Positions 16,296 to 24,819 of a stretch of DNA of 64,000 bases are shown here, piece by piece; position 1 is the first letter of the stretch; every line of letters starts with the position of its first letter. The notes under the pieces were generated by a model. It saw only the letters and a list, made by a program, of their open reading frames with translations. It did no database searches and was not told where the DNA came from. Position numbers and translations under genes: made by a program. The stretch is from positions 1-64,000 of the forward strand of contig CATZMG010000001.1 of assembly GCA_958421655.1 (NCBI GenBank), in the 5' to 3' direction. This stretch comes from an uncultured Collinsella sp. GTDB taxonomy: Bacteria > Actinomycetota > Coriobacteriia > Coriobacteriales > Coriobacteriaceae.

Positions 16296-18011
16296 ATGAC
16301 GGCCACACCGTGGGGATTCCGGGACATATTGCCCGAGGAGGCTCAGGCGCGCGAGGAGATTGCATGTACGGTGAAGGGCTGCTTCAGGGAGCATCATTAC
16401 CTTCCGGTCGAGACGCCGCTGCTCGAGGACAAGGGCTCGCTCGAGGAGGGCGGCCGCATTGCGGACACGCCGTTTAAGCTCTTTGATGACGACGGTCGCC
16501 TGCTGGTGGTCCGTCCCGACAACACATTGCCGATCGTGCGCTTGGTTTCGACCCGCATGTGCGCTGCCGACCTGCCCCTGCGCCTTCGCTACGAGGCGCC
16601 GGTGGTTCGCGAGTGCCAGCGCAATGCCGGTGGCTCGCGTCAGTTTACGCAGCTGGGCTTTGAGCTCATCGGTGTGGGCGACACTGCGGGCGACGTCGAG
16701 ATCGTCTCGCTGGTGGCCGAGGCCGTGCGCGAGCTGACACTTCCCGATGCGCGCATTATCGCGGGCAGTGTGCGTCCGTTTAAGGAACTGCTTGCGGCGT
16801 GCGAAGATCGCGAGCTGGCTGCCGAGGCGCTGCGCTGCGTGCACGCCAACGACTTCGTGGGCCTCGATGCCCGCGTGGCGGAAAGCGCAGAGTCCGAGGC
16901 CGTTAAGGTCGCCATTAGCGAGCTGCCGCGCCTGCACGGTGGTGCCGAGGTGCTCGACCGCGTCGACGCGCTGCTGGCGGCGGCAGGCATTGTTGCGCCG
17001 CTCACGCGCGAGCTGCGTGCCCTGGTCGATGGCCTGGCTCCCGAGGACGCCCGGGTGCTGTCCTTCGACTTCTCCATCATGAACTCGTTTGATTACTACA
17101 CGGGCCTGGTCTTTAAGGCCTATGCCGGTGGCCTGCCCGATCCGGTCGGTTCAGGCGGACGCTACGACTCCATCTTTACTGGCGCATTTGGCGACGGCAT
17201 CGAGGTGCCGGCGGCGGGCTTTGCCTTTTCGCTCGAGCGTCTGGAGGCCGCGCATACCTCGGCCGAGGACGCTGCTTCCGATGGTGACCATGCCGTGGGC
17301 CGCGGCGCCGAGGGTCCACTGCGCATCGCCGTGCCCAAGGGCTCGCTCAAGGCCGACACGCTCGACGTGCTCGAGGCCGCGGGCTTGGATGTCTCTGAGC
17401 TGCGCGACCCCGGCCGTCACCTCATCGTGCGCGGCCGCGACACACACGCTGGTGAGGGCACGGTCGGCGATATCGAGTTTGTCATCGTGCGTCCCAGCGA
17501 CGCACCCGCTTTTGTGGGCTGTGGCGGCGCCGACTGCGGCATCTGCGGCTGGGACTCGCTCATCGAGGCCGACCTCAACCTGCTGCAGCTGGTCGACCTG
17601 CGCTACGGCCTGTGCACGTTTATCGAGGCGGAGCCCGCGTGGCGCGCTGGCCAGGCCGAGCGCAACTATGCCCGTCGCGGTTCTCTTCGCGTGGCCACCA
17701 AGTACCCGCGCATCGCGAGCGCTTGGTATGCCGAACGCGGTGTGAATGTCGACATCGTTTCGCTGCACGGTAACATCGAGCTGGGCCCCATTGTCGGTAT
17801 GACCGACCGTATCGTGGATATCACCGCCACGGGCGCCACGCTGCGCGATAACGACCTGGTCATCACCGGCCGCATCATGGACTGCACGGCCCGTTTCTTT
17901 GTCAATCCGGGCGCCGCTCGCCTGGATCCGCGCGTACGCAATCTGGCAGATCGCCTGACCGCGGCCGTGAAGGACAAGCATTTTGAGCCCGTCGCGGGCT
18001 CGGCACAATAG
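16296..18011 (+). CDS. hisZG: Fused HisZ-HisG ATP phosphoribosyltransferase
   Basis: A 571-aa fusion of the regulatory HisZ subunit and the short catalytic HisG, the first enzyme of histidine synthesis (ATP plus PRPP to phosphoribosyl-ATP). Residues 1-325 are a class II synthetase-like HisZ domain (MTATPWGFRDILPEEA start; RYEAPVVRECQ; DYYTGLVFKAY). A short acidic linker follows, and from 342 LRIAVPKGSLKADTL opens HisG. The PRPP loop is DITATGATLRDNDL at about 508-521. Short HisG normally needs separate HisZ chains; here they are one polypeptide. It leads the his operon, and its ATG overlaps the stop of a ten-codon upstream frame. Confidence 0.93.
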   Translation: MTATPWGFRDILPEEAQAREEIACTVKGCFREHHYLPVETPLLEDKGSLEEGGRIADTPFKLFDDDGRLLVVRPDNTLPIVRLVSTRMCAADLPLRLRYEAPVVRECQRNAGGSRQFTQLGFELIGVGDTAGDVEIVSLVAEAVRELTLPDARIIAGSVRPFKELLAACEDRELAAEALRCVHANDFVGLDARVAESAESEAVKVAISELPRLHGGAEVLDRVDALLAAAGIVAPLTRELRALVDGLAPEDARVLSFDFSIMNSFDYYTGLVFKAYAGGLPDPVGSGGRYDSIFTGAFGDGIEVPAAGFAFSLERLEAAHTSAEDAASDGDHAVGRGAEGPLRIAVPKGSLKADTLDVLEAAGLDVSELRDPGRHLIVRGRDTHAGEGTVGDIEFVIVRPSDAPAFVGCGGADCGICGWDSLIEADLNLLQLVDLRYGLCTFIEAEPAWRAGQAERNYARRGSLRVATKYPRIASAWYAERGVNVDIVSLHGNIELGPIVGMTDRIVDITATGATLRDNDLVITGRIMDCTARFFVNPGAARLDPRVRNLADRLTAAVKDKHFEPVAGSAQ

Positions 18012-18115
18012 CGCGAGCACGCACGGGCGCCCCAACGTACGGGCTGCGGGCCGTTGGCGCCGCCGCCCGACCTCTCGTTTTTCGAACATAATCTCGACCG
18101 ATAGGGGATACCGAT

Positions 18116-19552
18116 ATGAAGACGATCAAGCTTGCTCCCGGTGAGCGCCTCGTTACCAACCAGCTCAACCGCAAGGGCGTGTTGCCACAAAACATCGTCG
18201 ACGCCGCCCGCGATATCGTGGCCAACGTACGCGCCAACGGCGATGCCGCGGTGCGCGATTACTGCCAGCGTTTTGACGGCGTTGAGCTGCAGAGTTTTCG
18301 CCTGCCGCAGGAGCAGATTGATGCTGCACTCGAAGGCCTCGATCCTGCCTTTGTCGCGGCTCTCGAAAAGGCCGCACGCCAGATCCGCGAGTTCCACCAG
18401 CGTGAGGTCGAGCAGAGCTGGTTTACCACGCGCCCGGACGGCACGATGCTCGGCGTTAAGGTGACCCCGCTTGCCGCTGCCGGCATTTACGTGCCAGGCG
18501 GTCGTGCGCAGTATCCCTCCACGGTGCTTATGAACGCCATCCCTGCCAAGGTGGCTGGCGTTAAGCGCGTGGTCATGGTGACCCCGCCGCAAAAAGATGG
18601 CCTAATCAGCCCCTATACGCTCGCGGCTGCCAAGCTCGGCGGCGTGGACGAGATCTATATGGTGGGTGGCGCCCAGGCCGTGGCCGCGCTGGCGTACGGT
18701 ACCGAGACCATTCCGCGTGTCGACAAGATTACCGGCCCGGGTAACGCCTTTGTCGCCGCTGCCAAGCAGATTGTCTCGGGTGACGTGGGTATCGATATGG
18801 TTGCTGGCCCCTCCGAGGTCTGCGTGCTGGCCGACGCCACGGCCAAGCCCATGGTGGTCGCGGCCGACCTGATGGCCCAGGCCGAGCACGATCCGCTGGC
18901 GGCCTGCTATCTGGTGACCTGCGACGAGCAGTTTGCGTGTGAGGTCGAGGCGGGTATCGACATCCTGGTGGCGCAGTCCCCGCGTGCCGAGATTACGCGC
19001 GCTTCGCTCGACAATGAGGGCACCATCGTGGTGGCCGCCGACATGGCCGCCGCCGTCGAGGCCGTGAACACGGTGGCGCCTGAGCACCTTGAGCTGCACT
19101 GCAAGGACGCGATGGGCCTGCTCGGCGGCATTCGCAACGCCGGCGCTATCTTTGTGGGCGCTTGGAGCTCGGAGCCGCTCGGCGATTACGTTGCCGGCCC
19201 CAATCACACGCTACCGACCGGCGGCACGGCCATGTTCTCCAACCCGCTTTCGGTGGAGGAGTTCGTCAAGCGCTCGAGTGTCATTTGCTATACACCCGAG
19301 GGCCTGCTCTCCGATGCTCCTGCCACGCAGCGCCTCGCCGAGGCCGAGGGTCTGTGGGCACACGCGCTTTCCGCCGCGCTGCGCCGCCGCGTGTTGGAGC
19401 AGGGCGAGGATGCCGTGAGCGCCGAGTCGCTCGCCGCGGCCGACCTGACCAAGGTTGCCTGGCCGGGCGACGCCGTGGCGACGGTTGCCGAGGGCGTGGA
19501 CCTGGCGGCTGCAAGCGCTGATGGCGCCGGCGCGACTGGCAAGGAGGCCTAA
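18116..19552 (+). CDS. hisD: Histidinol dehydrogenase
   Basis: A 478-aa HisD, the NAD-dependent enzyme that oxidises histidinol to histidine in two steps. The family signatures are present: [37 protein letters not shown], and the zinc-site segment AQAEHDP. The C-terminus carries an extra Ala-rich tail of about 40 residues beyond the usual 430. It is 104 bp after hisZG; a GGCGCC-bearing inverted repeat and a CATAAT lie in that gap. It ends 1 bp before the hisC start codon. Confidence 0.95.
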   Translation: MKTIKLAPGERLVTNQLNRKGVLPQNIVDAARDIVANVRANGDAAVRDYCQRFDGVELQSFRLPQEQIDAALEGLDPAFVAALEKAARQIREFHQREVEQSWFTTRPDGTMLGVKVTPLAAAGIYVPGGRAQYPSTVLMNAIPAKVAGVKRVVMVTPPQKDGLISPYTLAAAKLGGVDEIYMVGGAQAVAALAYGTETIPRVDKITGPGNAFVAAAKQIVSGDVGIDMVAGPSEVCVLADATAKPMVVAADLMAQAEHDPLAACYLVTCDEQFACEVEAGIDILVAQSPRAEITRASLDNEGTIVVAADMAAAVEAVNTVAPEHLELHCKDAMGLLGGIRNAGAIFVGAWSSEPLGDYVAGPNHTLPTGGTAMFSNPLSVEEFVKRSSVICYTPEGLLSDAPATQRLAEAEGLWAHALSAALRRRVLEQGEDAVSAESLAAADLTKVAWPGDAVATVAEGVDLAAASADGAGATGKEA

Positions 19553-19553
19553 T

Positions 19554-20669
19554 ATGTCCGAACTCACGCCGCGCATGAAGGAGCTCGTCCAGCCCTACTT
19601 GGCCGGCATTGAGCCCTACGATCCCAACTTTACGCCCACGCGCATCAACCTTTCGGCCAACGAGAACACCTATCCCGTGCCGGCTGGCGTGCGCGAGGCG
19701 GTCGACGCCGCCCTGGCCGCTACACCGCTCAACCGCTATCCCGATCCCATGTCCAACGATCTGCGCGACGAGCTTGCCGCTTGGCATGGTGTGACGCGCG
19801 AGAATGTCTGCGTGGGCAACGGCGGCGACGAGCTGCTCTATAACTACCTGTTGGCGTTTGGCGGCGCGGGACGGACCCTGCTCAACTGCCCGCCGTGCTT
19901 TAGCGAGTACGCGTTCTTTGCGTCGCTCTGCCAGACCGAGGTGCGCGACGTGTGGCGCGACCCCGCGACCTTTGAGCTCGACCAGGCAGCTGTGCTTGCG
20001 GCGGCGTCCGAGTGCAACCTGGCAATCGTGACCTCGCCCAATAACCCCACGGGTGACGTGGCACCGCTCGACTTTGTCGCGGCGCTGTGCGATGCGTGCC
20101 CCGGCATGGTAATGGTCGACGAGGCCTACGTTGAGTTTGCCGACGATTTGTTTGGCGCGGCCACCACGGCGCAGGGGCTTATCGCCGAGCATCCCAACCT
20201 GGTGATTCTGCATACGTTGTCCAAGGCGTTTGGCGCTGCCGGCACGCGTCTGGGCTATGTGATTGCGGCGCCCGAAGTCATCGACGTGTTCGCGGCGATT
20301 CGCCAGATCTATTCGGTCAACGTACTGAGCCAGGCGGCAGCACTTGCCTGCGTGCGTGCCCGTGATGCCTACACGCCCGTGGTGGCGCAGGTCGCATCCG
20401 AGCGCGAACGCGAACAGGCCGCTCTGCGCGCGATGGCTGCCGAGGGCATGCCCGTGGAGGCATGGCCGAGCGCGGCGAACTTTGTGCTCGTGCGTACGCC
20501 GCATGCCACACGCGTGCGCGAGCGCCTGCGCGACGAGTACTCGATTTTGGTGCGCGACTTTAGCTACGCGCCGGGGCTCGCGGACTGCTTGCGCATTACC
20601 GTGGGCACGCCGCGGGAAAACGATGAGGTGCTGGCTGCGTTTGCCGCGCTGGTGAAGGAGGAGATGTAG
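19554..20669 (+). CDS. hisC: Histidinol-phosphate aminotransferase
   Basis: A 371-aa PLP-dependent class I/II aminotransferase that makes histidinol phosphate from imidazole-acetol phosphate and glutamate. The PLP lysine is Lys224 in TLSKAFGAAGTRLGY; VTSPNNPTGD and VDEAYVEF are present. The ATG at 19554 follows AAGGAGG and abuts the hisD stop. The hisB start codon directly follows its stop. Confidence 0.95.
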   Translation: MSELTPRMKELVQPYLAGIEPYDPNFTPTRINLSANENTYPVPAGVREAVDAALAATPLNRYPDPMSNDLRDELAAWHGVTRENVCVGNGGDELLYNYLLAFGGAGRTLLNCPPCFSEYAFFASLCQTEVRDVWRDPATFELDQAAVLAAASECNLAIVTSPNNPTGDVAPLDFVAALCDACPGMVMVDEAYVEFADDLFGAATTAQGLIAEHPNLVILHTLSKAFGAAGTRLGYVIAAPEVIDVFAAIRQIYSVNVLSQAAALACVRARDAYTPVVAQVASEREREQAALRAMAAEGMPVEAWPSAANFVLVRTPHATRVRERLRDEYSILVRDFSYAPGLADCLRITVGTPRENDEVLAAFAALVKEEM

Positions 20670-21257
20670 ATGGACCGCTATGCCGAGGTAACCCGCAAGA
20701 CGGGCGAGACCGACATTGTCGTAAAGCTCGACCTGGACGGATCTGGCGTGTGCGATATCTCGACCGGCGTGCCGTTTTTCGACCACATGCTCAACGCCTT
20801 TGGCCGCCATGGTCTGTTCGATCTGACGGTGCGCGCGGTGGGCGACGTCGAGGTCGACGCGCACCACACCGTCGAGGACACGGGCATCGTGCTGGGCGAG
20901 GCGTTTTGCCAGGCGCTGGGCGACAAGGCGGGTATTACGCGCTTTGCCGACGCGGCGATCGCCATGGACGAGACGCTCGTGATGGCCGCCGTGGATATCT
21001 CGGGCCGTGGGCAGGCCTATTGTGAGCTGCCCGTGCCGACCGAGCGCGTGGGCAGCTTTGATACCGAGCTGGCCGTCGAGTTCTTCTATGCCTTTGCACG
21101 CGATGCCAAGCTCACGCTGCACGTGCGCGAGCTGGCGGGCGGCAACTCGCACCACATTATCGAGGCCGCCTTTAAGGCCGTGGGCCGCACGATGCGTCAC
21201 GCCTGCGAGCTCGATCCCCACGTGCAGGGCATCCCCAGCACCAAGGGCTCGCTGTAA
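20670..21257 (+). CDS. hisB: Imidazoleglycerol-phosphate dehydratase
   Basis: A 195-aa monofunctional HisB that dehydrates imidazole glycerol phosphate. The metal-binding repeats GVPFFDHMLNAFGRHG and DAHHTVEDTGIVLGEA, and the later GGNSHHIIEAAFKA, are intact. It lacks the phosphatase half of the E. coli fusion, which fits the separate PHP-type phosphatase gene nearby. Its stop codon forms the first bases of a large palindromic element. Confidence 0.95.
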   Translation: MDRYAEVTRKTGETDIVVKLDLDGSGVCDISTGVPFFDHMLNAFGRHGLFDLTVRAVGDVEVDAHHTVEDTGIVLGEAFCQALGDKAGITRFADAAIAMDETLVMAAVDISGRGQAYCELPVPTERVGSFDTELAVEFFYAFARDAKLTLHVRELAGGNSHHIIEAAFKAVGRTMRHACELDPHVQGIPSTKGSL

Positions 21258-21370
21258 CCTGCCAAAAAGGGACAGGTTTATTTTGGCAGGTTTTATCTGC
21301 GGGAATGCTGTCTCATGTGGTGGGTGAACGTTTAACCGACCAAAATAAACCTGTCCCTTTTTGGCAGGTT
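21256..21370. repeat. Palindromic element, family A, inside the his operon
   Basis: Perfect 31-bp inverted arms at 21256-21286 and 21340-21370 enclose 53 bp. Each arm holds GGGACAGGTTTATTTTGG, and part of an arm recurs at 57362-57404. The element separates hisB from hisH. Confidence 0.9.
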
Positions 21371-21394
21371 TTGAATGGGAAAAGGGAGGGTCGC

Positions 21395-22096
21395 GTGGGC
21401 GAACCGAAAATCGTGGTGGTCGACTACCACAAGGGCAACTTGTCGAGCGTCGTGCGCGGGCTTGCGCGCGCCGGTGCCGCCGCCTGCACATCGGACGATC
21501 CGGAGCAGATCCGCAACGCCGACGGCCTGGTCATCCCGGGCGTGGGCGCGTTCTATGACGCGATCGCCTTTATGCGCCAGAGCGGCGAGGAGGTGGCCGT
21601 GCTCGATGCCGTTGCCGCCGGAACTCCGCTGCTCGGCATCTGCCTGGGCCTCCAGCTATTTTTTGAGCGCGGCAACGAGGGCGTGCCGGCGGGCGAGGGT
21701 GCGGACGCGGACGACGATGCCTCCGAGCAGGCCGGTGGTCCCTGGGTCGATGGCCTGGGCATCATGCGTGGCTCGTGCACGCACCTGGAGTCGAGCCGTC
21801 TGAAGGTCCCGCACGTGGGCTGGGACCAGGTGCACATGACGCCCGCCGGTGCGGCCGATTCGTTGCTTGCCGGTTTTGCCGAGGGCGCCAACATGTATTT
21901 CACTCACAGCTACGCGGTGGCCGACGACGTCGATGCCGCCGATGTGTTGGCACGCACGCACTATACACGGAGCTTCCCGTGCATCGTGCGCCACGGTAAC
22001 GTGTGGGGCTGCCAGTTCCATCCCGAGAAATCCTCCGCGCTGGGTCAGCGTATTCTTAAGAACTTCGTGAGCATCGTCGAGGAGGTTGGCCGATGA
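21395..22096 (+). CDS. hisH: Imidazole glycerol phosphate synthase, glutaminase subunit
   Basis: A 233-aa class I glutamine amidotransferase that feeds ammonia to HisF. The triad is Cys83 in GICLGLQLF, His209 and Glu211 in QFHPEKS. The start is GTG 21395, after AAAGGGAGGG; upstream in-frame starts fall inside the palindromic element. The protein is some 25-30 residues longer than usual because of an acidic insertion around 93-118 (GEGADADDDASEQAGG). It overlaps hisA by 4 nt. Confidence 0.93.
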   Translation: MGEPKIVVVDYHKGNLSSVVRGLARAGAAACTSDDPEQIRNADGLVIPGVGAFYDAIAFMRQSGEEVAVLDAVAAGTPLLGICLGLQLFFERGNEGVPAGEGADADDDASEQAGGPWVDGLGIMRGSCTHLESSRLKVPHVGWDQVHMTPAGAADSLLAGFAEGANMYFTHSYAVADDVDAADVLARTHYTRSFPCIVRHGNVWGCQFHPEKSSALGQRILKNFVSIVEEVGR

Positions 22097-22836
22097 TCCT
22101 GTTTCCCGCAATCGATCTGATCGGCGGCAAGGTTGTGCGCCTGGAGCGCGGTGACCGCAACCGCTGCAAGGTATATTCCGATGACCCCGTGGCCGTCGCC
22201 CGCTCGTTTGCCGAGCAGGGCGCAAGCTGGGTGCATGTCGTCGACCTGTCCGCTGCCTTTGGTGAGGACGAGGACACATGCGCTGCCAACTCGGCGGCGA
22301 TTAAGGCCATCTGCGGCGTCGACGGTCTGTCCGTGGACGTGGGCGGCGGCGTTCGCTCACTCGCGCGCATCGATGAGCTGGCAGGCTATGGTGCTCGCCG
22401 CATTGCGCTGGGCACCGTGCTGGTGACCGAGCCAGGTTTTGCCGAGGTGGCAGCCCAAGGCTTTGGCGAGCTGCTGGTCGCCGACATTGCCGCGCGCGAC
22501 GGCCAGGTTAAGGTGAACGGCTGGCGCGACGGCGCGGGCGTGGCGCTCGACGATGTCGTGGCGCAGCTTACCGAGCTGGGCTTTAAACACCTGGTCTATA
22601 CCGACATCGCGCGCGATGGCATGCAGACGGGCATCGATGTGGCGGCGTATCGCCATGTGGCCGAGGTCGCGGGCTTTCCCGTCGTGGCTTCGGGCGGTAT
22701 TTCGACGCTCGACGACATCCGCGCACTGGCCGCGGTGGGCGAGGTTGCGATTGAAGGCGCCATTACCGGCCGTGCGCTCTACGAAGGCAACTTTACGCTG
22801 GCACAGGCGTTGGCCGCCGCCCGAGGGGAGGAGTAG
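22093..22836 (+). CDS. hisA: ProFAR isomerase
   Basis: A 247-aa TIM-barrel isomerase of the histidine pathway (ProFAR to PRFAR). ILFPAIDLIGGKVVRL with the catalytic Asp at the start, VDVGGGVRS, and DIARDGMQTGID with the second Asp are all present, as is the C-terminal VASGGISTLDDI phosphate site. ATGA overlap with hisH couples translation. Confidence 0.95.
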   Translation: MILFPAIDLIGGKVVRLERGDRNRCKVYSDDPVAVARSFAEQGASWVHVVDLSAAFGEDEDTCAANSAAIKAICGVDGLSVDVGGGVRSLARIDELAGYGARRIALGTVLVTEPGFAEVAAQGFGELLVADIAARDGQVKVNGWRDGAGVALDDVVAQLTELGFKHLVYTDIARDGMQTGIDVAAYRHVAEVAGFPVVASGGISTLDDIRALAAVGEVAIEGAITGRALYEGNFTLAQALAAARGEE

Positions 22837-22839
22837 CCC

Positions 22840-23622
22840 ATGCTTACCAAGCGCGTGATTCCCTGCCTGGACGTCAAGGACGGCCGTGTGGTCAAGGGCG
22901 TCAACTTTGTGAGCTTGCGCGATGCGGGCGATCCGGTGGAGCTGGCGCGTGCCTACGACCGCGAGGGAGCGGACGAGGTCGTCTTCCTGGACATTACCGC
23001 CACGAGCGACAACCGTGCGACGACTATCGAGATGGCGGCGCATGCGGCCGAGGAGCTCGCCATTCCCTATACCGTGGGCGGCGGCTTTCGCGACTTGGCG
23101 GGCATGCGGACCATGGTTGCCGCCGGCGCCGACAAGGTGTCGCTTAACTCTGCCGCTGTGCGCGACCCGTCGTTGATCAGCCAGGCTGCCGCGGCGTTTG
23201 GCAGCCAGGCCGTGGTCGTGGCGATCGATGCCAAGCGCGTCGGTTTGCCCGGAGAGCCGGGTGCCGATAGGTGGGAGGTCTTTACCGCAGGAGGTCGCAA
23301 CGCTACGGGTATCGACGCGGTGGCGTGGGCCGAGGAGGCGGCTCGTCGTGGCGCCGGCGAAATCCTACTGACCAGCATGGATCGCGACGGCACCAAGGCC
23401 GGCTTTGATTTGGCGCTCACCCGCGCCGTGGCGCGCGCGGTGCCGATTCCCGTCATCGCGAGCGGCGGCGTGGGCACACTTGAGCATTTTGCCGAGGGCG
23501 TGATCGAGGGCGAGGCCGACGCCGTGCTGGCGGCGAGCGTCTTTCACTTTGGAACCTTCAGCATTCGCGAAGTCAAAGAGTATATGGCCTCTCAAGGTAT
23601 TCCTGTGAGGCTGGACTTCTAA
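22840..23622 (+). CDS. hisF: Imidazole glycerol phosphate synthase, cyclase subunit
   Basis: A 260-aa TIM-barrel cyclase that works with HisH to form imidazole glycerol phosphate and [21 protein letters not shown] with the catalytic Asp, [13 protein letters not shown], and [15 protein letters not shown] with the second catalytic Asp are intact. It starts 3 bp after the hisA stop with a strong GAGGGGAGGAG. The AICAR by-product joins purine synthesis, where the PurH encoded at 42026 uses it. Confidence 0.95.
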   Translation: MLTKRVIPCLDVKDGRVVKGVNFVSLRDAGDPVELARAYDREGADEVVFLDITATSDNRATTIEMAAHAAEELAIPYTVGGGFRDLAGMRTMVAAGADKVSLNSAAVRDPSLISQAAAAFGSQAVVVAIDAKRVGLPGEPGADRWEVFTAGGRNATGIDAVAWAEEAARRGAGEILLTSMDRDGTKAGFDLALTRAVARAVPIPVIASGGVGTLEHFAEGVIEGEADAVLAASVFHFGTFSIREVKEYMASQGIPVRLDF

Positions 23623-23634
23623 TGCTGCGGCTTG

Positions 23635-23722
23635 CCCAGGCACCCGACCTTCCGGCTCCAACCCTCCTCGCGTACTTAAGTACGTGTCGTCGGGCTTGTC
23701 GCTCGGAATCTCGGGCACCTGG
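23635..23722. repeat. Imperfect hairpin in the hisF-hisI gap
   Basis: CCAGGCACCCGA and TCGGGCACCTGG flank a structured centre with the perfect 14-bp palindrome CGTACTTAAGTACG (23671-23684). It fills most of a 142-bp gap within the operon. Confidence 0.6.
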
Positions 23723-23764
23723 ACAACCCTCGCCGACCGGCGATGTTTAAATTGGGGAATTGAA

Positions 23765-24106
23765 ATGAGAGAAATTACTACTCCAGCGGATCTTAAATAC
23801 GACGCCAAAGGATTGATTCCTTGTGTGGTTCAGCAGTATGACACTGGTGAGGTGCTTATGGTTGCTTGGATGAACGAGGAATCGGTGGGGCTGACGCTCA
23901 AGACCGGCACCACGTGGTTTTGGAGCCGCAGCCGCCAGGAGCTCTGGAACAAGGGCGCGACGAGCGGCAACATGCAGGAGGTCAAGGAGCTCTGGGCCGA
24001 CTGCGATAGCGATACGCTGCTGGTCAAGGTCGACTCGCCGGGTCCGGCCTGCCACACCGGCAACCGTACCTGCTTCTTTAAGCGCGTGGAAGGGGGAGTG
24101 CGATGA
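23765..24106 (+). CDS. hisI: Phosphoribosyl-AMP cyclohydrolase
   Basis: A 113-aa monofunctional HisI that opens the purine ring of PR-AMP. ATG 23765 gives the normal length. The family motifs [29 protein letters not shown] and the zinc and magnesium ligands in DCDSD and CHTGNRTCF are present. HisE is a separate gene 240 bp further on. Its last bases overlap the next gene by 4 nt. Confidence 0.95.
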   Translation: MREITTPADLKYDAKGLIPCVVQQYDTGEVLMVAWMNEESVGLTLKTGTTWFWSRSRQELWNKGATSGNMQEVKELWADCDSDTLLVKVDSPGPACHTGNRTCFFKRVEGGVR

Positions 24107-24330
24107 AAGTCGTGACGCCGTTCGAGGTCGCCGACTGCAACACCGAGCTCCTCCGCGCGGGCGTGCCATGCCGCGTGCACCTGACTGATGCCTGCGGGGC
24201 GCAGTCGCTTTGGCTCGAGGCCGAGAAAGAAAGGCTCGATGAGGCCCATGCCGTCATCGTCGAGTTCTTTGAGAAAAAGGGCGCAAAGCCTCGGTTCGAT
24301 GAGACCGGTACCTACTTTACGCTGCAGTAA
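24103..24330 (+). CDS. Unknown 75-aa protein within the his operon
   Basis: A small protein that overlaps hisI by 4 nt and ends 15 bp before hisE, so it is surely co-translated with them. It has [16 protein letters not shown] in the middle and a helical Glu/Lys-rich second half ending in TYFTLQ. I do not recognise the family. Location between the two enzymes that process PR-ATP suggests a role in that step or in regulation, but no motif supports a specific function. Confidence 0.8.
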   Translation: MKVVTPFEVADCNTELLRAGVPCRVHLTDACGAQSLWLEAEKERLDEAHAVIVEFFEKKGAKPRFDETGTYFTLQ

Positions 24331-24345
24331 CGAGAGGAAATAACC

Positions 24346-24663
24346 ATGGGAGTCAGAACAGCTAACGTGCAGCCGGGAAATATCGGCGAGACGCTGACGG
24401 GACTGGCCGAGGTGATTCACGGTCGTCGCGATGCGTCGCCGGAGGAGAGCTATACCGCCCGTCTGCTGACCGACGTCGAGGACGAACTGCTCAAGAAGCT
24501 TGCCGAGGAGGCGAGCGAGGTCATCATGGCCTGCAAGGACAACGACCACGACCACATCCGCTACGAGGCCGGCGACCTGGTCTACCATCTGCTCGTAACG
24601 CTCGAACGCTACGGTATTACCCTCGACGAACTGGCCGGCGAACTCAACGCTCGCCGCCACTAG
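24346..24663 (+). CDS. hisE: Phosphoribosyl-ATP pyrophosphatase
   Basis: A 105-aa HisE of the MazG-like fold that removes pyrophosphate from PR-ATP. The EEASEVIMACKD and EAGDLVYHLLV motifs carry the metal-binding acidic residues. It is the last gene of the operon; palindromic elements rather than a simple terminator follow. Confidence 0.94.
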   Translation: MGVRTANVQPGNIGETLTGLAEVIHGRRDASPEESYTARLLTDVEDELLKKLAEEASEVIMACKDNDHDHIRYEAGDLVYHLLVTLERYGITLDELAGELNARRH

Positions 24664-24670
24664 TCATGGC

Positions 24671-24713
24671 AGTCATTGGGGACGTTCTTAAGCGACTAGT
24701 CGTTAGGGACAGT
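24671..24713. repeat. Intergenic element, family C, copy 1
   Basis: AGTCATTGGGGACGTTCTTA then GCGACTAGTCGTTAGGGACA. The reverse complement of 38861-38904 matches it closely. It carries a GACTAGTC palindrome and the GGGACA core. Confidence 0.75.
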
Positions 24714-24739
24714 CTTTCGGGAGTTGCCAATGAAATAGA

Positions 24740-24806
24740 AGTTGCGGTGGAATAGTTCTTGTTTGACCGTCTTAGGGCCATAAACAGGAACTATTTCACC
24801 GCAACT
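24740..24806. repeat. Intergenic palindrome, family B, copy 1
   Basis: Arms GTTGCGGTGGAATAGTTCTT... (24741-24764) and its complement (24782-24805) are 24 bp with two mismatches. The same element recurs at 31494-31560. It lies between convergent genes. Confidence 0.85.
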
Positions 24807-24819
24807 CATGAAGGGATGT

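Noticed and set aside
21305..21394. A longer hisH start within the palindrome
   Set aside because: The extra 30 codons come from the repeat arm. GTG 21395 has AAAGGGAGGG at the right distance and gives the family N-terminus.
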